NCBI GenBank assembly: GCA_019188255.1
Contig: JAETXT010000006.1
Span: forward strand, 1,488,001-1,552,000
Reading direction: 5' to 3'
Source of the DNA: Verticillium longisporum
Lineage: Eukaryota; Ascomycota; Sordariomycetes; Glomerellales; Plectosphaerellaceae
Length of the DNA stretch: 64,000 nt
The notes under the pieces are model-generated. The model had not been told where the DNA came from. It searched no databases and worked only from the letters and a program-made list of their open reading frames with translations. Each line of letters starts with the position of its first letter. Positions within the stretch are counted from its first letter, which is position 1. Of this stretch, positions 1 through 11,068 are shown one piece after another. A program made the translations under genes and the position numbers.

Positions 1-3000
1 AACGAGCTCTCCCTCTGCAGCATGCTCCCACGGGGCACGAAGACATGGCAAGGCGGAGACCACGAATCGACAATCGACCTTGTGCTGGTGTCAGAGGACC
101 TAGCTGCGTCCATGATCAAGTGTACGACGCACGGGACAGAGCACGGGTCGGACCACCGCACCATCGAAACGATCCTTGACGTATCAGTTCCGACCCCGAA
201 AGCCCAAGACCGACCTCTATTCAAAAACGCGCCATGGAAGGAAATCAACACCCGAATCTCCACGGCACTCGAGACAGTCCCGATGGAAGGCACGGTCCAA
301 GAGAAGACGGACAGACTCATGTCAGTGGTGCTGGGAGCAGTACAGGCCTTGACACCGAAAGCCAAACCATCGCCATACGCGAAGCGGTGGTGGACGGCGG
401 ATCTTACGCAGCTCCGCCACATCCACACACATTGGAGAAACCGGGCGAGGGCAGCAAGACGGGCAGGACGGAACGATGAAGCACTGGAGAACACGGCCAA
501 GGGAGCAGCGAAACAATACCATGATGCCATTCGACAACAGAAGAAAACCCATTGGAATGACTTCCTGGCCAACAACGACAACATCTGGAAGGCCGCCAAG
601 TATCTGAAGTCTGGCGACGATGCGGCGTTCGGCAAGGTGCCACAACTTGTGAAGGCTGATGGCACACGGACGACCAACAGCAAAGAGCAAGCGGTTGAAC
701 TGCTTACCACTTTCTTCCCGTCCCTACCGGAGCATATCGAAGAGGAAGGGGAGAGACCTCAACGCGAATCAGCTGTTAACATGCCCAACATCACGATGGA
801 AGAAGTCGAACGCCGTCTTTTCGCGACGAAATCGTGGAAAGCACCTGGTGAGGACGGGTTGCCAGCGATGGTCTGGAAACAGATTTGGCCAGCCGTCAAG
901 CACAGGGTCCTGGCGATTTTCCGCGCATCACTAGAGGAAGGAGTACTCCCCGACCAATGGAGGCACGCCAAGATCATCCCGCTCAAAAAGCCCGGCAAAG
1001 CAGACTACACCATCGCCAAGGCTTGGAGGCCCATCTCGCTCCTCGCCACGCTCGGCAAGGTTCTCGAGTCGGTTGTTGCGGAGAGGATATCCCATGCAGT
1101 CGAAACGCACGGGTTGTTGCCTACGAACCACTTCGGGGCCCGCAAACAGAGGTCAGCAGAACAAGCGTTAGTGCTGCTGCAAGAACAAATCTACGCAGCA
1201 TGGAGAAATCGTTGGGTGGTCAGCCTCGTGAGCTTCGATGTGAAGGGAGCGTACAATGGAGTGTGTAAAGAGAGACTTATTCAGAGAATGAGAGCGAGGG
1301 GCCTCCCAGGAGAGTTGCTCCGTTGGGTAGAGGCATTCTGCTCAGATCGGACGGCGACAATTCAGGTCAACGGCCAAGCATCAGAGGTCCGGACCCTGCC
1401 GCAGGCCGGACTACCGCAAGGATCACCACTGTCACCCATCTTGTTTCTGTTCTTCAACGCAGACCTTGTACAACAGAAGATCAACTGCTATGGGGGAGCT
1501 ATAGCCTTCGTCGACGACTTTACAGCCTGGGTCGCTGGCCCAACCACGCAAGACAACCGTAAAGGAATTGAGGCAATCATCGAAAAGGCATTGGACTGGG
1601 AGCGGAGAAGCGGTGCAACTTTCGAAGCGGACAAGACTGCGGTCATCCACTTCACCCGATGGGCCAAAAGGTCCGATTCGGAACCCTTCACTATCAAAGG
1701 GCAAACAGTCGAACCCAAACAGCATGTCAAGATCCTCGGCGTGATCATGGACATTGGACTCAGGTATAGGGAACACATTGCAAGAGTGGCGACCAAGGGA
1801 TTGGAGGCTGCTATGGAGCTGAAACGACTGAGAGGATTGACCCCGGCGACAGCACGGCAGCTATTCACGGCCACCGTGGCTCCGGTGGTGGATTATGCCT
1901 CTAACGTCTGGAGGCACCGATGCAAAGATCGGACGGCGGCAGCAATCAATCGCGTCCAAAAGGTCGGAGCGCAGGCAATCATTGGAGCGTTCATCACGAT
2001 AGCCACGAGCGTAGCAGAAGCGGAGGCTCACATCGCCAGTGCACCAGAGCGATTCACGAGAAGGGCTATCAAGCTTTGGACGGATCTCCACGCACTGCCC
2101 GAGACCAACCCGCTTCGAAAACTGACTGCTCGCATGCGGAAGTTCAGGCGTTTCCACCGCTCACCATTTTTCCAACTGGCAACTGCGCTCAACGAGATTC
2201 CAATGGAGAACCTGGAAACCATCAACCCATTCACACTTCCGCCGTGGATGGAAAGAATGCAGACCATTGCCGAATGGAATGACGACTCAACATCGACGCG
2301 TGTCGACCAGGACGCGATGGTGCGCATCGCCGTCAGCAGCTCGGCACGAAACGAGCTGGTCGGGGTCGGCGGAGTCATCGAGGGACCAGGAACGGTGCCC
2401 GAGACCTTTTCTTTCACCCACGGCATGAGGACCGATCAGAACCCGTTTTCCGGAGAACTCGTGGCGGCGGCGTACGCGCTGCGGTTTCTGCCACAGCTAA
2501 GGGGCCAGAGGGTAACGTTACTGACAAGTAACAAAGCCGCGGTGCTGACACTTCGAAACCCCGTCAACAATCTGGACAAGAGTACGTTCGCTGCATCTAC
2601 GAAGCGGTCACTCGACTTCGAGAGACCGGAAACACCATCGCAGCCGTTTGGCTGCCTAGTCATCTCGAGGACGACCTCCTGAAGAGAGCGAAAGGAGAAG
2701 CACGCAAGGCCAGCCGAGAGGGCGCCTCACCAGAAAAGCAGTTCCCGAAGATGCGGTCCACCACCCTCAATGCTGCAAGACGCAAACTACGTGTAGAGAG
2801 ACGACTACCGGACAAGGTTGGAAAACTCTCGAAGGAAATAGATATAGCTCTTCCTGGCAAGCACACTCGAGAACTATACAACAACCTTTCCTGGATAGAA
2901 GCGAGCATGCTGGCCCAGCTCAGGACAGGCATGGCGAGGCTCAACGCGTCACTTTTCCGAATCAAGGCAGTAGCGTCAGCCCAATGCGCATGCGGACACG

Positions 3001-3215
3001 CGAGAGAGACGGTAGAGCACTTCCTCCTTCGATGCACACGGTGGGCAACACAACGCGCCGAGACACTCATGTGCCCTGGCGCACAAAGAGACAACGTTTC
3101 TTTCCACCTGGGAGGAAAGACAACATCAGATGGTGATGACTGGAAGCCAAACATGAAAGCAGTCCGAGCTACGATACGCTTTGCGAAGGCCACGGGCCGG
3201 CTAGAGAATGTGTGA
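1..3215 (+). pseudogene. LINE ORF2 (endonuclease end, reverse transcriptase, RNase H, zinc motif), frameshifted
   Basis: Frame 1 is open from base 1 to 2682. It begins inside the apurinic-like endonuclease domain; the GSDHR motif near 148-165 is its C-terminal catalytic motif. It then carries the reverse transcriptase, with the PLKKPGK/RPISLL block near 981-1040 and FVDD at 1507-1518. RNase H follows from about 2310. Within RNase H the homologous reading moves to frame 3 near 2559-2563, where one base appears to be missing. It then continues to the TGA/TAG-closed end at 3215. The last part carries a Cys-X-Cys...His...Cys motif near 2985-3035 typical of LINE C-termini. The single-base loss separates the C-terminal part from the polymerase. 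A sequencing error is the main alternative. Confidence 0.82.
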
Positions 3216-3546
3216 TCCTTGATGAGACCTATCACGGCAAACCCCCCTTCCCTACTAATCGAACCTAACACCCACACCTCGTGTCAATAACAGCAGGCGC
3301 CGCTTCAGTCGCCGTAGATAGGACTCTGAACACTTGAAGAATAGCCTTCAAGCAGCTTGCCAATACAATCTAAACCCCATGAGAAACCGGCGGAAAGACA
3401 GAAGACGAGAAAGCAAGAGCGGAAAGACGACCCCTTATGGGCTTGGGAGTTTCGGACAGACTACAGGAAGCGACCATGTACAATAGCGAATAGTGCCTTA
3501 TTGGCTCTAGGCCACCAGGCGTAATAAACTTGTGTGTGTGTGTGTA
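1..3546 (+). mobile_element. Tad1-like non-LTR retrotransposon (LINE), 3' part
   Basis: The element runs in from the left edge of the window, so its 5' end and any target-site duplication are out of view. In order it shows the end of an endonuclease domain, a reverse transcriptase, an RNase H region, a C-terminal Cys/His motif, about 300 bp of 3' untranslated sequence and a short (TG)n run at 3533-3544. The domain order and the FVDD active site are typical of fungal Tad1 LINEs. Base composition is balanced and most codons are intact, so this copy has escaped heavy RIP, unlike the elements in the right half of the window. Confidence 0.88.
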
Positions 3547-3597
3547 CGTTACTGCAGCAATCTCATCCGCTGCTCGCGCCTTCTCAGCTGGCTGTTC
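3216..3597. other. LINE 3' untranslated tail and 3' flank of the regulator gene
   Basis: No gene is seen. Bases 3216 to about 3530 are read as LINE 3' UTR ending in AATAAAC followed by (TG)n. From about 3547 the sequence is the 3' flank of the minus-strand transcription factor gene whose stop codon lies at 3598. Confidence 0.6.
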
Positions 3598-5927
3598 TCA
3601 AGGCCCCGACCCATAGCCAAGGAATCCACCGGCAAAAAAGTCCTCCATATTAGGAAACATTTCGCTCCAGTCTATCTCGTACTCGTGGGCCACGGTATCT
3701 GCCCCGCGAGCCACTCTGTCCAGTGCCAACATTTCAGTCACCCTTGTGACGCTATCTGTGAGAGCAGCCCCGGCTATGGGTTGCTGGCTGCCGTCGAGGC
3801 GAGGCAAAAGTTTCTGCTGGGCGAGGTTGCCGAACCTGGCCGCCCATGACTTGCTGGGATCCTGGCCCACCCAATAGCTGACTTGCGTGACGAGGTCTGC
3901 GGTGCTGCGGTCCGGGAAATTGGAGACTGTCTCGCCGTAGTGCGAGAGAATCAAAGCGCCATAGACCAGACGGAGGCACATGTTGGAACCCAGAGAAGAT
4001 TTGAGATGGGTTGGCAGTTTCAGAAAGGTTTGCAGTATCACACGTGCATGAACACAGGCATCCAACCTGAGGTCCGCTTTCGCCTTCTCAGCCGTGTTTG
4101 GGGAATCCGCAGTGGTCCGAGAAGCGGAATCGTCGAAGGCCTGAGAGGTTGTGGCATGGTTGGACATGAAGATGTTGGGTGATAGGCCTTCATCGAGCTC
4201 CTGGAGGGATCTCATTATGAGAATGAGAGACGCGGAATGATGGCCGATCTTGAGTTTTAGCGCCGTTGGAAGGTCTGGATAAACGATTATAGTTCAGTAT
4301 GGAAGATGCTTTTCACATTCCAAGCTTTACCTACCAAGTAAGTGGCGCCAGCGCGCTTCCCAATCGGTGAAATAAGTGCTACTGGCAATAAACTTTCGTG
4401 GCTGGCGTTTCTCTAGCTTGCTGAGGAGGGAAGAATACAGAGAAACCTCGGCTACCAGCATACCATCCTGCATGGAGGCGTCATAGAAACTCATCAAAAT
4501 GTTGCAGTGGTCCAGGTAGTCCTTAGGGATGACGGAAGGCCGGCCTGTGGTGGCTGCCCAGCTGTGAAATCCGTTAGTGGTCAGCGGCGTGGTGACATAC
4601 ATGGACGTACTGCAGGTGATGCAACGATATTGTAGACCATAGCCGAACGGCTTTTTGGTCTTCCAAATTGGCAGTTTCGCTCTTGATTTTGTTGACAATG
4701 CTTGAGAAGCTGATGCTCAGCATGGCTTGCTTGGCACAGTAGCCTGTCAAGACCCAACTGTCGATATACTCAGAGTTGAGCTGGCAAGCACGCGATCAGT
4801 TCACTTCCAGGCTCTGCTAGGGGAGTTCAACCTACATGCTTGGCAGAAGATCCATTGTCGCTCATGAGGAAGATTCCATAGATTTCCTCCAGAGTCAGAG
4901 GACTGATCAGGAGAACCTGTCCTAGGGACATCCTGACGCGGTCATGAACCTTTTGATGAACGGCATCCACAACGAGGTCGGGACGGTGTGGTATGGCCTG
5001 CAGGCAGCACACACTATGAAGAAATGACGAGGTCTGCCGGAGATCATTGCTCGACATCACTCCGATCATTTCCTTCAAAAGCCAATCGTGCTTCCCTTGA
5101 GCATGAAAACTTTGCGGTCACGTTAGCTAAGTTGAATCTTCGACGAGAACCCAATGGAACCCACTCACGTCCTGATGAGCTCATATGCTTCTGTCTCGGT
5201 CAAGATATCGTCATGCACCAAGTCGACCTTGGCAAGGCTTCGTGGTCTCGTGTAAACACCCGTGTACCGGCGGCCAATCTCGCGGAGAACTACGACTGGC
5301 GCGGAGCTGACAGCGTAGTCCGCAGGGTCCAATATTCGGCCGGGGCCAGGCTCATCGCCTTCAGGCAAGGAGGCAGTCTCATCGTTGACCAGGGGTTCTC
5401 TCTCTTCTTCTGAGGGTTTCCCACGACTGGTCCTGTCGTCCATTCGGTCTGTGACCGACTGAACGAGGCGCGTTAACTGACGTAACGCATCCTGTGTCTC
5501 GAGTTGAGTCTCAAGCAACCTGTGACCCATCGCGTCAGTCATTTGATGTAGGGAAATCATAAGATCTTGAAAGTCCATGTCTCACTTGGCTTCTATCGCA
5601 GACAATGATCTCGGACTTTCTTGATATTGTGCTACGACGTCCACATCCTCGCGGCGCGAACAAGAGATTCTGGAATACATTGTCAGTATGACACGGACCA
5701 TGGTGGCCTTGACGCGGGTCGTTGAGGATCAATCACCGTAAATTCTGGCATCTGCGGCACGCTTGCGCGTGGACGTCATAGTCGCATTTGCACTTCAGCT
5801 TCTGACACGACTCACAGGAAAAGACGCGTCGCCGACGTTTCTGGGCCGGCTGAGGCTCTTCGGTTTCGTCGTTTGCCACGCGACTGGGAGATGTTGGTAC
5901 AATTGTGCGCGAACGCTTTTCATACAT
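3598..5927 (-). CDS. Zn(II)2Cys6 transcription factor, 657 aa, seven exons
   Basis: Likely a nuclear sequence-specific activator. Seven exons join in frame: 5927-5737, 5669-5586, 5519-5169, 5109-4836, 4780-4611, 4561-4335 and 4274-3598. Introns have GT-AG ends and several show a CTAAC or CTGAC branch site. The binuclear zinc cluster lies at residues 38-67 with C38, C41, C48, C57, C60 and C67 (CX2CX6C-X8-CX2CX6C). It follows a basic KRRRR stretch, and its last cysteine is supplied by exon 2, which supports the first splice. A heptad-like Leu/Gln stretch follows, then a middle region typical of fungal-specific regulators, including HWAATTGRPSVIP. The C-terminus is acidic and aromatic (DWSEMFPNMEDFF), a plausible activation segment. 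No stop interrupts the model. It is divergent from the oxygenase at 6874, so that gene is the obvious candidate target. The regulated pathway is unknown. Confidence 0.86.
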
Positions 5928-6536
5928 GTTGACGGAGAGATGCAGACCACGATTGCGACGCAGGCATTCATGAAGACAGGAATGTGGTGCACCGAGAAAT
6001 CGAGCGTCTACCGCCTGGGGTGACAGGCCTGTTTAGGCCTACCGTTGATTTTCAGCGTACCTTTACCCCACACATCCACAAAATCCACGGTCCATCTCAG
6101 CACCTAGCATCGTCACCTCAAGCATCATATGGAACATCTTGTCGAACCGCCTTCAGAATCACGTCTGTCGAGGCGGTTCTCGGGCTTCGCGAATGTCTCC
6201 CAATTTAATGTAATATTTAGCTCGAGAGAGTTGTCAATCTTGCAACATTACCCTGGACTTGATGCGCCTTGACATGATGTTATGTTCTCATTTTCCGCTA
6301 ATTTTGCACCCTAGGTACGAGCATGTACAGAGCATTACAGATCATGGACAGAGCATGAATAGAGCGCCTCTGCAGTCTCAGATTCTGAGGACAGGCAATA
6401 TGCTACTCATAGACCATAATAGGCATGTGGATCACTGTAGTTGCGTGAGTAGGGGCCTATATCGAACAGAGCAAGTGTCGTGTTTGCTGCCTATGCATCG
6501 ACGCTGGTTTGGTCATATCCCGCATTTCATATCTAT

Positions 6537-6545
6537 CGGAGGCCG
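6537..6545. promoter_or_regulatory. CGG-N3-CCG site 1 (CGGAGGCCG)
   Basis: Everted/inverted CGG triplets are the usual recognition pattern of Zn2Cys6 dimers. This copy lies 329 bp upstream of the oxygenase start. Binding by the neighbouring regulator is an inference. Confidence 0.5.
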
Positions 6546-6700
6546 TATTCCGCTCACTAATGAAGTGAGGGATGATGCTGAAGATAGAGCGCCTTGAACA
6601 ATGAAGTCAAGCCCGTGTGTCGCCGATTGCTGGACAGACCTTATCTTGCGAGGATCAGTGGCAGAAGCGGGGTACACTCCCAGCATGCGTCGTGAACCAC

Positions 6701-6709
6701 CGGAAACCG
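6701..6709. promoter_or_regulatory. CGG-N3-CCG site 2 (CGGAAACCG)
   Basis: This is the second copy of the pattern, separated by a single base from site 3. With sites 1 and 3 it fits CGGARRCCG, where R is a purine. Confidence 0.55.
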
Positions 6710-6710
6710 A

Positions 6711-6719
6711 CGGAGACCG
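6711..6719. promoter_or_regulatory. CGG-N3-CCG site 3 (CGGAGACCG)
   Basis: This is the third copy, 155 bp upstream of the oxygenase ATG. Sites 2 and 3 form a tight pair with centres 10 bp apart, which would place two dimers on the same face of the helix. Confidence 0.55.
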
Positions 6720-6873
6720 TCAAAGCCTCATATTCGCCCACCCCGTCGTCTCTGAACCTCCCACCTGGAGATACAACCAGTAATCACTACCACCTATATC
6801 AAACTGTCAAACAATCGATGGTCGAGTATCAAAGCGGTATATCACGATTCTTGCAGTCTACAACCTTGCGAAA

Positions 6874-8081
6874 ATGACTACGACTTCGACCAAGACCAAG
6901 TCTCCCGAGACCTATAAGCTGGAGCTGGCGTCCGCCTACGGCTCAGTGTATCGGGATGTACTGAAAACACCCCCTCGAGATTGCGACAGCTCTGAGGTTC
7001 CCATCATCGACTTGTCTGGAATACAAGGCAACGAGCAAGAGAGGCGGGCGCTGGCAAATGTCGTTCGCGACGCTTCGCAGAACACAGGATTCTTCTACAT
7101 CAAGAACCACGGCATCGCCAGCGAGAAGATCGAAGCAGCTTTCAAGCACGGCCACAAATTCTTCGCCCAGTCCGTCGAGCAGAAAGACGCCATAGCACAG
7201 AGGCGTTCCAAATTTTACAATGGTTGGAGCCGCAGGGGCCATATTTCTCCAACCGAGTCCATGGATCTCAAGGAAGGCTTCAGCTTTAGGTACGACCCCA
7301 AGTACGACCCGCAGGAGAAAGACTTGGACGCCATCCCTCCAGAAGTCCAAGAGTGGCTCCGCGGCGAAGACTTTGTGTGGGAGGGGACCAGTCACCTGCC
7401 TGGGTTCAAGGACGCCATGCTCGCCTACTGGCAGGCATGCTTGTCTCTTGCCAGAAACATGATCAAGATCTTTGCCCTAGCTCTCGACGTGCCCGAAGAC
7501 TACTTTGACAATCTGGTCACTTACCCTGGAAGGTTTGTGCCCGACCACCCCCTCCTCTGCTTCGCTATGACGACTGACATTCCCCCAGCGATGGCGTGAT
7601 CAACTTCTACCCCAGAAACACAGCCGCAGAGGACGCCGTCCTAGATGTCGGCCTGGGCGCACACACGGATCTGCAGTGCTTCACCTTCCTCTGGCAAGAC
7701 CACATCGGAGGGCTTCAAGTCCTCACGAATGAAGGGCAGTGGATTAAGGTGCCTCCCATTCCTGACACGTTTGTCGTCAATATCGGAGACTTCTTGATGC
7801 GGCTCTCGAATGACAGATTCCAGTCGACCGTTCATCGCGTCTTCAACCACGCACCCGAGGACCGCATCTCCATGCCGTTTTTCTTTGGGTTCAATTTCAA
7901 CGAGACGTGCTCCGTATTGCCGAGCTGTACGGACGAGAAGAACCCGCCGAAATACGAGCCGATCAGCTGTGGGAATGTAAGTTTTGCTCCCAAAATCAGA
8001 CCCATATCGCTTTTTAGCAAATTGTTGACGACATGTCAGTGGTGTGCACAGAGATTCGCAAAGACGTTCACAAAAGACTAG
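6874..8081 (+). CDS. 2-oxoglutarate/Fe(II)-dependent oxygenase (isopenicillin-N-synthase-like), 362 aa
   Basis: Predicted soluble non-haem iron oxygenase that couples 2-oxoglutarate decarboxylation to substrate oxidation. Exons are 6874-7532, 7589-7976 and 8040-8081. The last is only 14 codons, and all junctions keep frame. The N-terminal DIOX_N region begins around PIIDLSGIQ and includes the TGFFYIKNHGI block. The catalytic double-stranded beta-helix carries the iron-binding H-T-D (GAHTDLQ), the distal His in STVHRVFN and the 2-oxoglutarate-binding Arg in RISMPFF, so the HXD...H...RXS set is complete. About 360 aa is normal for the family. The substrate is unknown. Fungal members act in secondary metabolism or catabolism. 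Co-regulation with the divergent Zn2Cys6 gene is suggested by the promoter sites. Confidence 0.9.
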
Positions 8082-9571
8082 TTCGCTTGCTTTTCATCTT
8101 CATTATAGGGCCTTGAGGAGGTGAAAACCTGGCGTCACTTGTCCACAGTTGGGTGTTCCATAGGTGATGCGTGCGCCTACAGTGGCATCAATGAAGCCTA
8201 GTCAAGACGGCCCCTTGGGAACAATACCTGGATGAGTACGAACCTTGATTCACTAACGTCTTGAACTTACCGGTAAAATGATCCATCTCGAGTATTGCCG
8301 AATTCTGGCTGCAGGTGCCGAATTTATTGCAACACTTCTGCACTACTAGCAATATCTTGTAGGTTTTAAGTTGGCGTTTGCCCTACTAAGTGTATTCTTC
8401 CATACTCGGGATTATCATAGTTCATTCTGTGCCTGAGCAGCTTGTCTCATGGGGTCGCCACAGTAGTTAGCACAATGCGAATAGATAGTGTCATGGCCCG
8501 TCAAGCCTTGTGAAATGGACTGACGGCCTCCTGAATGACACATTATTTCCATAATTGCTGAGCAACTTTGAGGCCCTGCAAGCCACGAAAAATATCTCAG
8601 CTTGGCCCTGCATCAACATTTCGGGAACTTCATGTCCTCCAAGTCACATAGATGCATTCGTTGCATTCATAAAACCCATGCTCACCAGCCATCGCACGAC
8701 CGACCTCGGTCAAAATACCCCTTCGCCGAACGCATTCCGAAAGCGTCATCCCACCGACCCACGAGGCCCATTTTGCCTCGTCAGCATACGCCACTCATTC
8801 AGCCCTCTCCACCAGCGCTCCGGATCCTCCGGCCTCTTGGAGCCTCCTGTCCCCTAAAACCCGGCCAACACCCCGCGTGGCCGAGAGCCTCATCTGCCAA
8901 GGTTGACTTTCGACAGGCATCTCCCTGAAGTCTCGCGCCCTGCAGTTCGACGGCATGGCGCCCTTTCTGCTTCCTGATCTGTGCGGAAGAGAAACATGAG
9001 AGATAAGACGCACTCTCGGAGAGTTTGTGCGCATAGCGCCGCAGATGCCGCGCCATCCGGCCGGCACGATGGCTGTTTGGCCGAGAGTCCGATCCACGTT
9101 TTGCAGGCACGTCTGATAGATATAGCCATGTGCTCCTGACTGCAGGAACTACTGCCTTTTATCTTCACAATGCCATGGAGTTGATCCGAAGAACACACCT
9201 CCGATACGATAACACGTCGAATGGAGTACCGCGACATTGAATACTGCCACATCCAATGAAGACGGCTTACATGCCTGGCTCATAGACTTCTGACCGACGA
9301 CTTCAAGGCGTGCCGTCCATTTATCCATGCCCGGCATGCGCCTCCCTTCGGTCAATGCACCGAGCCGCATGAATACGCTCAAGCATGCATCTACGCCGAC
9401 ATCAGTAGATACCCGCCCTCACCATCACCTACATCACTTTATAACATCAAATCAACCATAACACATGATCCGTCATGAAATGATAGCAAATCAGGATTGA
9501 GACTATCAAATACTAAACAAAAGATTCTTCCAATAACTCCATCCATCCCTCCTCGAACCGGAACCACAACC
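8082..9571. other. Intergenic, no gene recognised
   Basis: This is about 1.5 kb of moderate-GC sequence between the oxygenase 3' end and the symporter pseudogene 3' end. Short overlapping open frames around 8555-9250 lack recognisable motifs and read on both strands at once, so they are treated as chance. Confidence 0.55.
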
Positions 9572-11068
9572 TTAAACACGGTCAGTGTTGTCGTGGACGT
9601 TGTTACGCTCGGCAATGAGGTCCTCGTCAACCATGTCCTCGGGATCGCGGACACCTGACATCTTCTCAATGATACCAGCAGCGAAGATATACCAGAAACG
9701 TTGACCATGGTGCGGAAACGGTCGATGAACCAATCGATTGCGACGACGACGGCAAACATATCAGTTTCAGGGATCCCGACGGAGGAAGTGATCATGAGTG
9801 TCAAGACAAGGGACGACGACGGAATGGGCGTAGTTCCGATGGCCGAAAGAGTGGACAAGAGGAGGATCATGATGTACTGGCCGGCGTCGAGCTTGATGCC
9901 CTGAGTAGCAGCCATGAACACGCACACCATGGGAAAGTAGATGGCGGTACCGTCCATGTTGATCAAGCAACCAAGAGGAACAGCGAACTTGTTGACGGTA
10001 GTGGGAACGCCACGCTCGCGGACGACGCGCAGAGTGACGGGAAGGGTGGCAGCAGAAGAAGCGGTACCCCAAGCAGTGAGCCACGCGGCCGACGACTTGG
10101 CCCAGTAGGGGTAAGGGTTCTTTCGAGTGAAGGCGAAGAAGAGAATCGGCAAGATGACCCACAGGTGGATCAGCATAGAACTGACGGAGCCGCCGATGAG
10201 AACACCGAGATTGGTACCGACACTGGCCATGTCGAGCTTGAAGAGGTTGGGAAGAATCAAGAAGAACACGCCAATGGGTGCCAGCTTGATGAGGAAGGTG
10301 ATGATCGTGGTGATCATAGCCTCGACTTCAATGACGGCACGAAGAATGGCGGAGGTTGCGGGGTCCTTGATCAGGTATCCGACAATGATCGAAGTGACAA
10401 GAATGGCGAGCAGCTCGTCGTTGGCGAGAGCGTAAACGACGTTCTGGGGGATCAGAGTGAAGAAGAGCGTCTGCACAATCTGATGAGGCTTCCTCTCTTC
10501 CAACTCAGACTCGCCCTCTCCTGTGGCGGCATTCTCCATCATGGGCTCCCAGATTTGAGACGTCATGATAATGGAGAAAGCAATGGCGAGAATGGTTGTG
10601 AGAACGTAGTAGGAGATGGTCCACTTCGCAAGGACGGCAGCACCTTGGGCAACCTCGCGCAGACGCTGAATGGCCAAGATCATTGCGCAAATAATCAGGG
10701 GGAGGACTGTAGAAGCAAGGTTAGTGACCGACGTTGTAACGAGATGCCGACATGTACTGACCAGTGGCGCGAAGTGCGCGAAGCCAGAGAGAACCAGGAA
10801 TACCGATGATGACGGGGGCAGCCTCAGGAATATTTTCCACACCCACGCCAGCAGAAACACCCAGGCCGATGCCGATGGCGAGGGCGGCGGCGATGACAAT
10901 CTGAGTGGCGGAGCCGGGCTCCTTGACCGAGTGTCACCAAGGCTTCTTGACCGTTTCGACCTCGGCGGAAACAGGACCGGTGGGCTGAGGGGTGGGCTGG
11001 TCGTAGGAGGAACTCTCCTTGACCTGGTCGTTGGACTCCATGGCCCTCTTCACCTCGTCGACACCCAT
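9572..11068 (-). pseudogene. Dicarboxylate/amino acid:cation symporter (SDF/DAACS family), disrupted
   Basis: A multi-pass plasma-membrane sodium- or proton-coupled carrier for acidic amino acids or dicarboxylates. Exons are 11068-10762 and 10706-9572, with a 55-nt intron carrying a CTAAC branch site. Family motifs are present in order: SSAATLPVT (hairpin 1), NMDGTAIY (TM7), IPSSSLVL (hairpin 2) and DRFRTMVNVSG (TM8). Two lesions are seen. An in-frame TGA replaces codon 45 at 10936-10934, before the first membrane segment; a tryptophan codon is expected there. One base is missing near 9691, immediately after the NVSG motif and at the expected aspartate. Beyond it the frame shifts, although the correct C-terminal reading (GIIEKMSGVRDPED...) continues intact to a TAA at 9574-9572. 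Two independent lesions favour a recent pseudogene, but base-calling errors cannot be excluded. Confidence 0.8.

Larger units (their letters stand above)
5928..6873. promoter_or_regulatory. Shared divergent promoter of regulator and oxygenase
   Basis: This 946-bp stretch separates two diverging genes. No coding sequence is supported; the small open frames here have no motif or splice support. It holds three CGG-N3-CCG inverted sites, listed separately, clustered 155-337 bp upstream of the oxygenase ATG. Confidence 0.6.

Noticed and set aside
5535..5732. Separate small minus-strand gene upstream of the regulator's long exon
   Set aside because: It is made of intron sequence and exon 2 read in the wrong phase. 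The spliced model supplies the sixth cluster cysteine instead.
8555..8928. Overlapping 100- and 108-codon frames between oxygenase and symporter
   Set aside because: Two frames are open over the same bases with similar odd composition, and neither has support.
9665..9705. A 38-nt intron to explain the symporter frame change
   Set aside because: It is shorter than any other intron here and would remove conserved TM8 residues. A single missing base restores the family reading exactly.
10165..10809. 214-codon plus-strand frame opposite the symporter
   Set aside because: Antisense shadow of the transmembrane gene, without hydrophobic segments or motifs.
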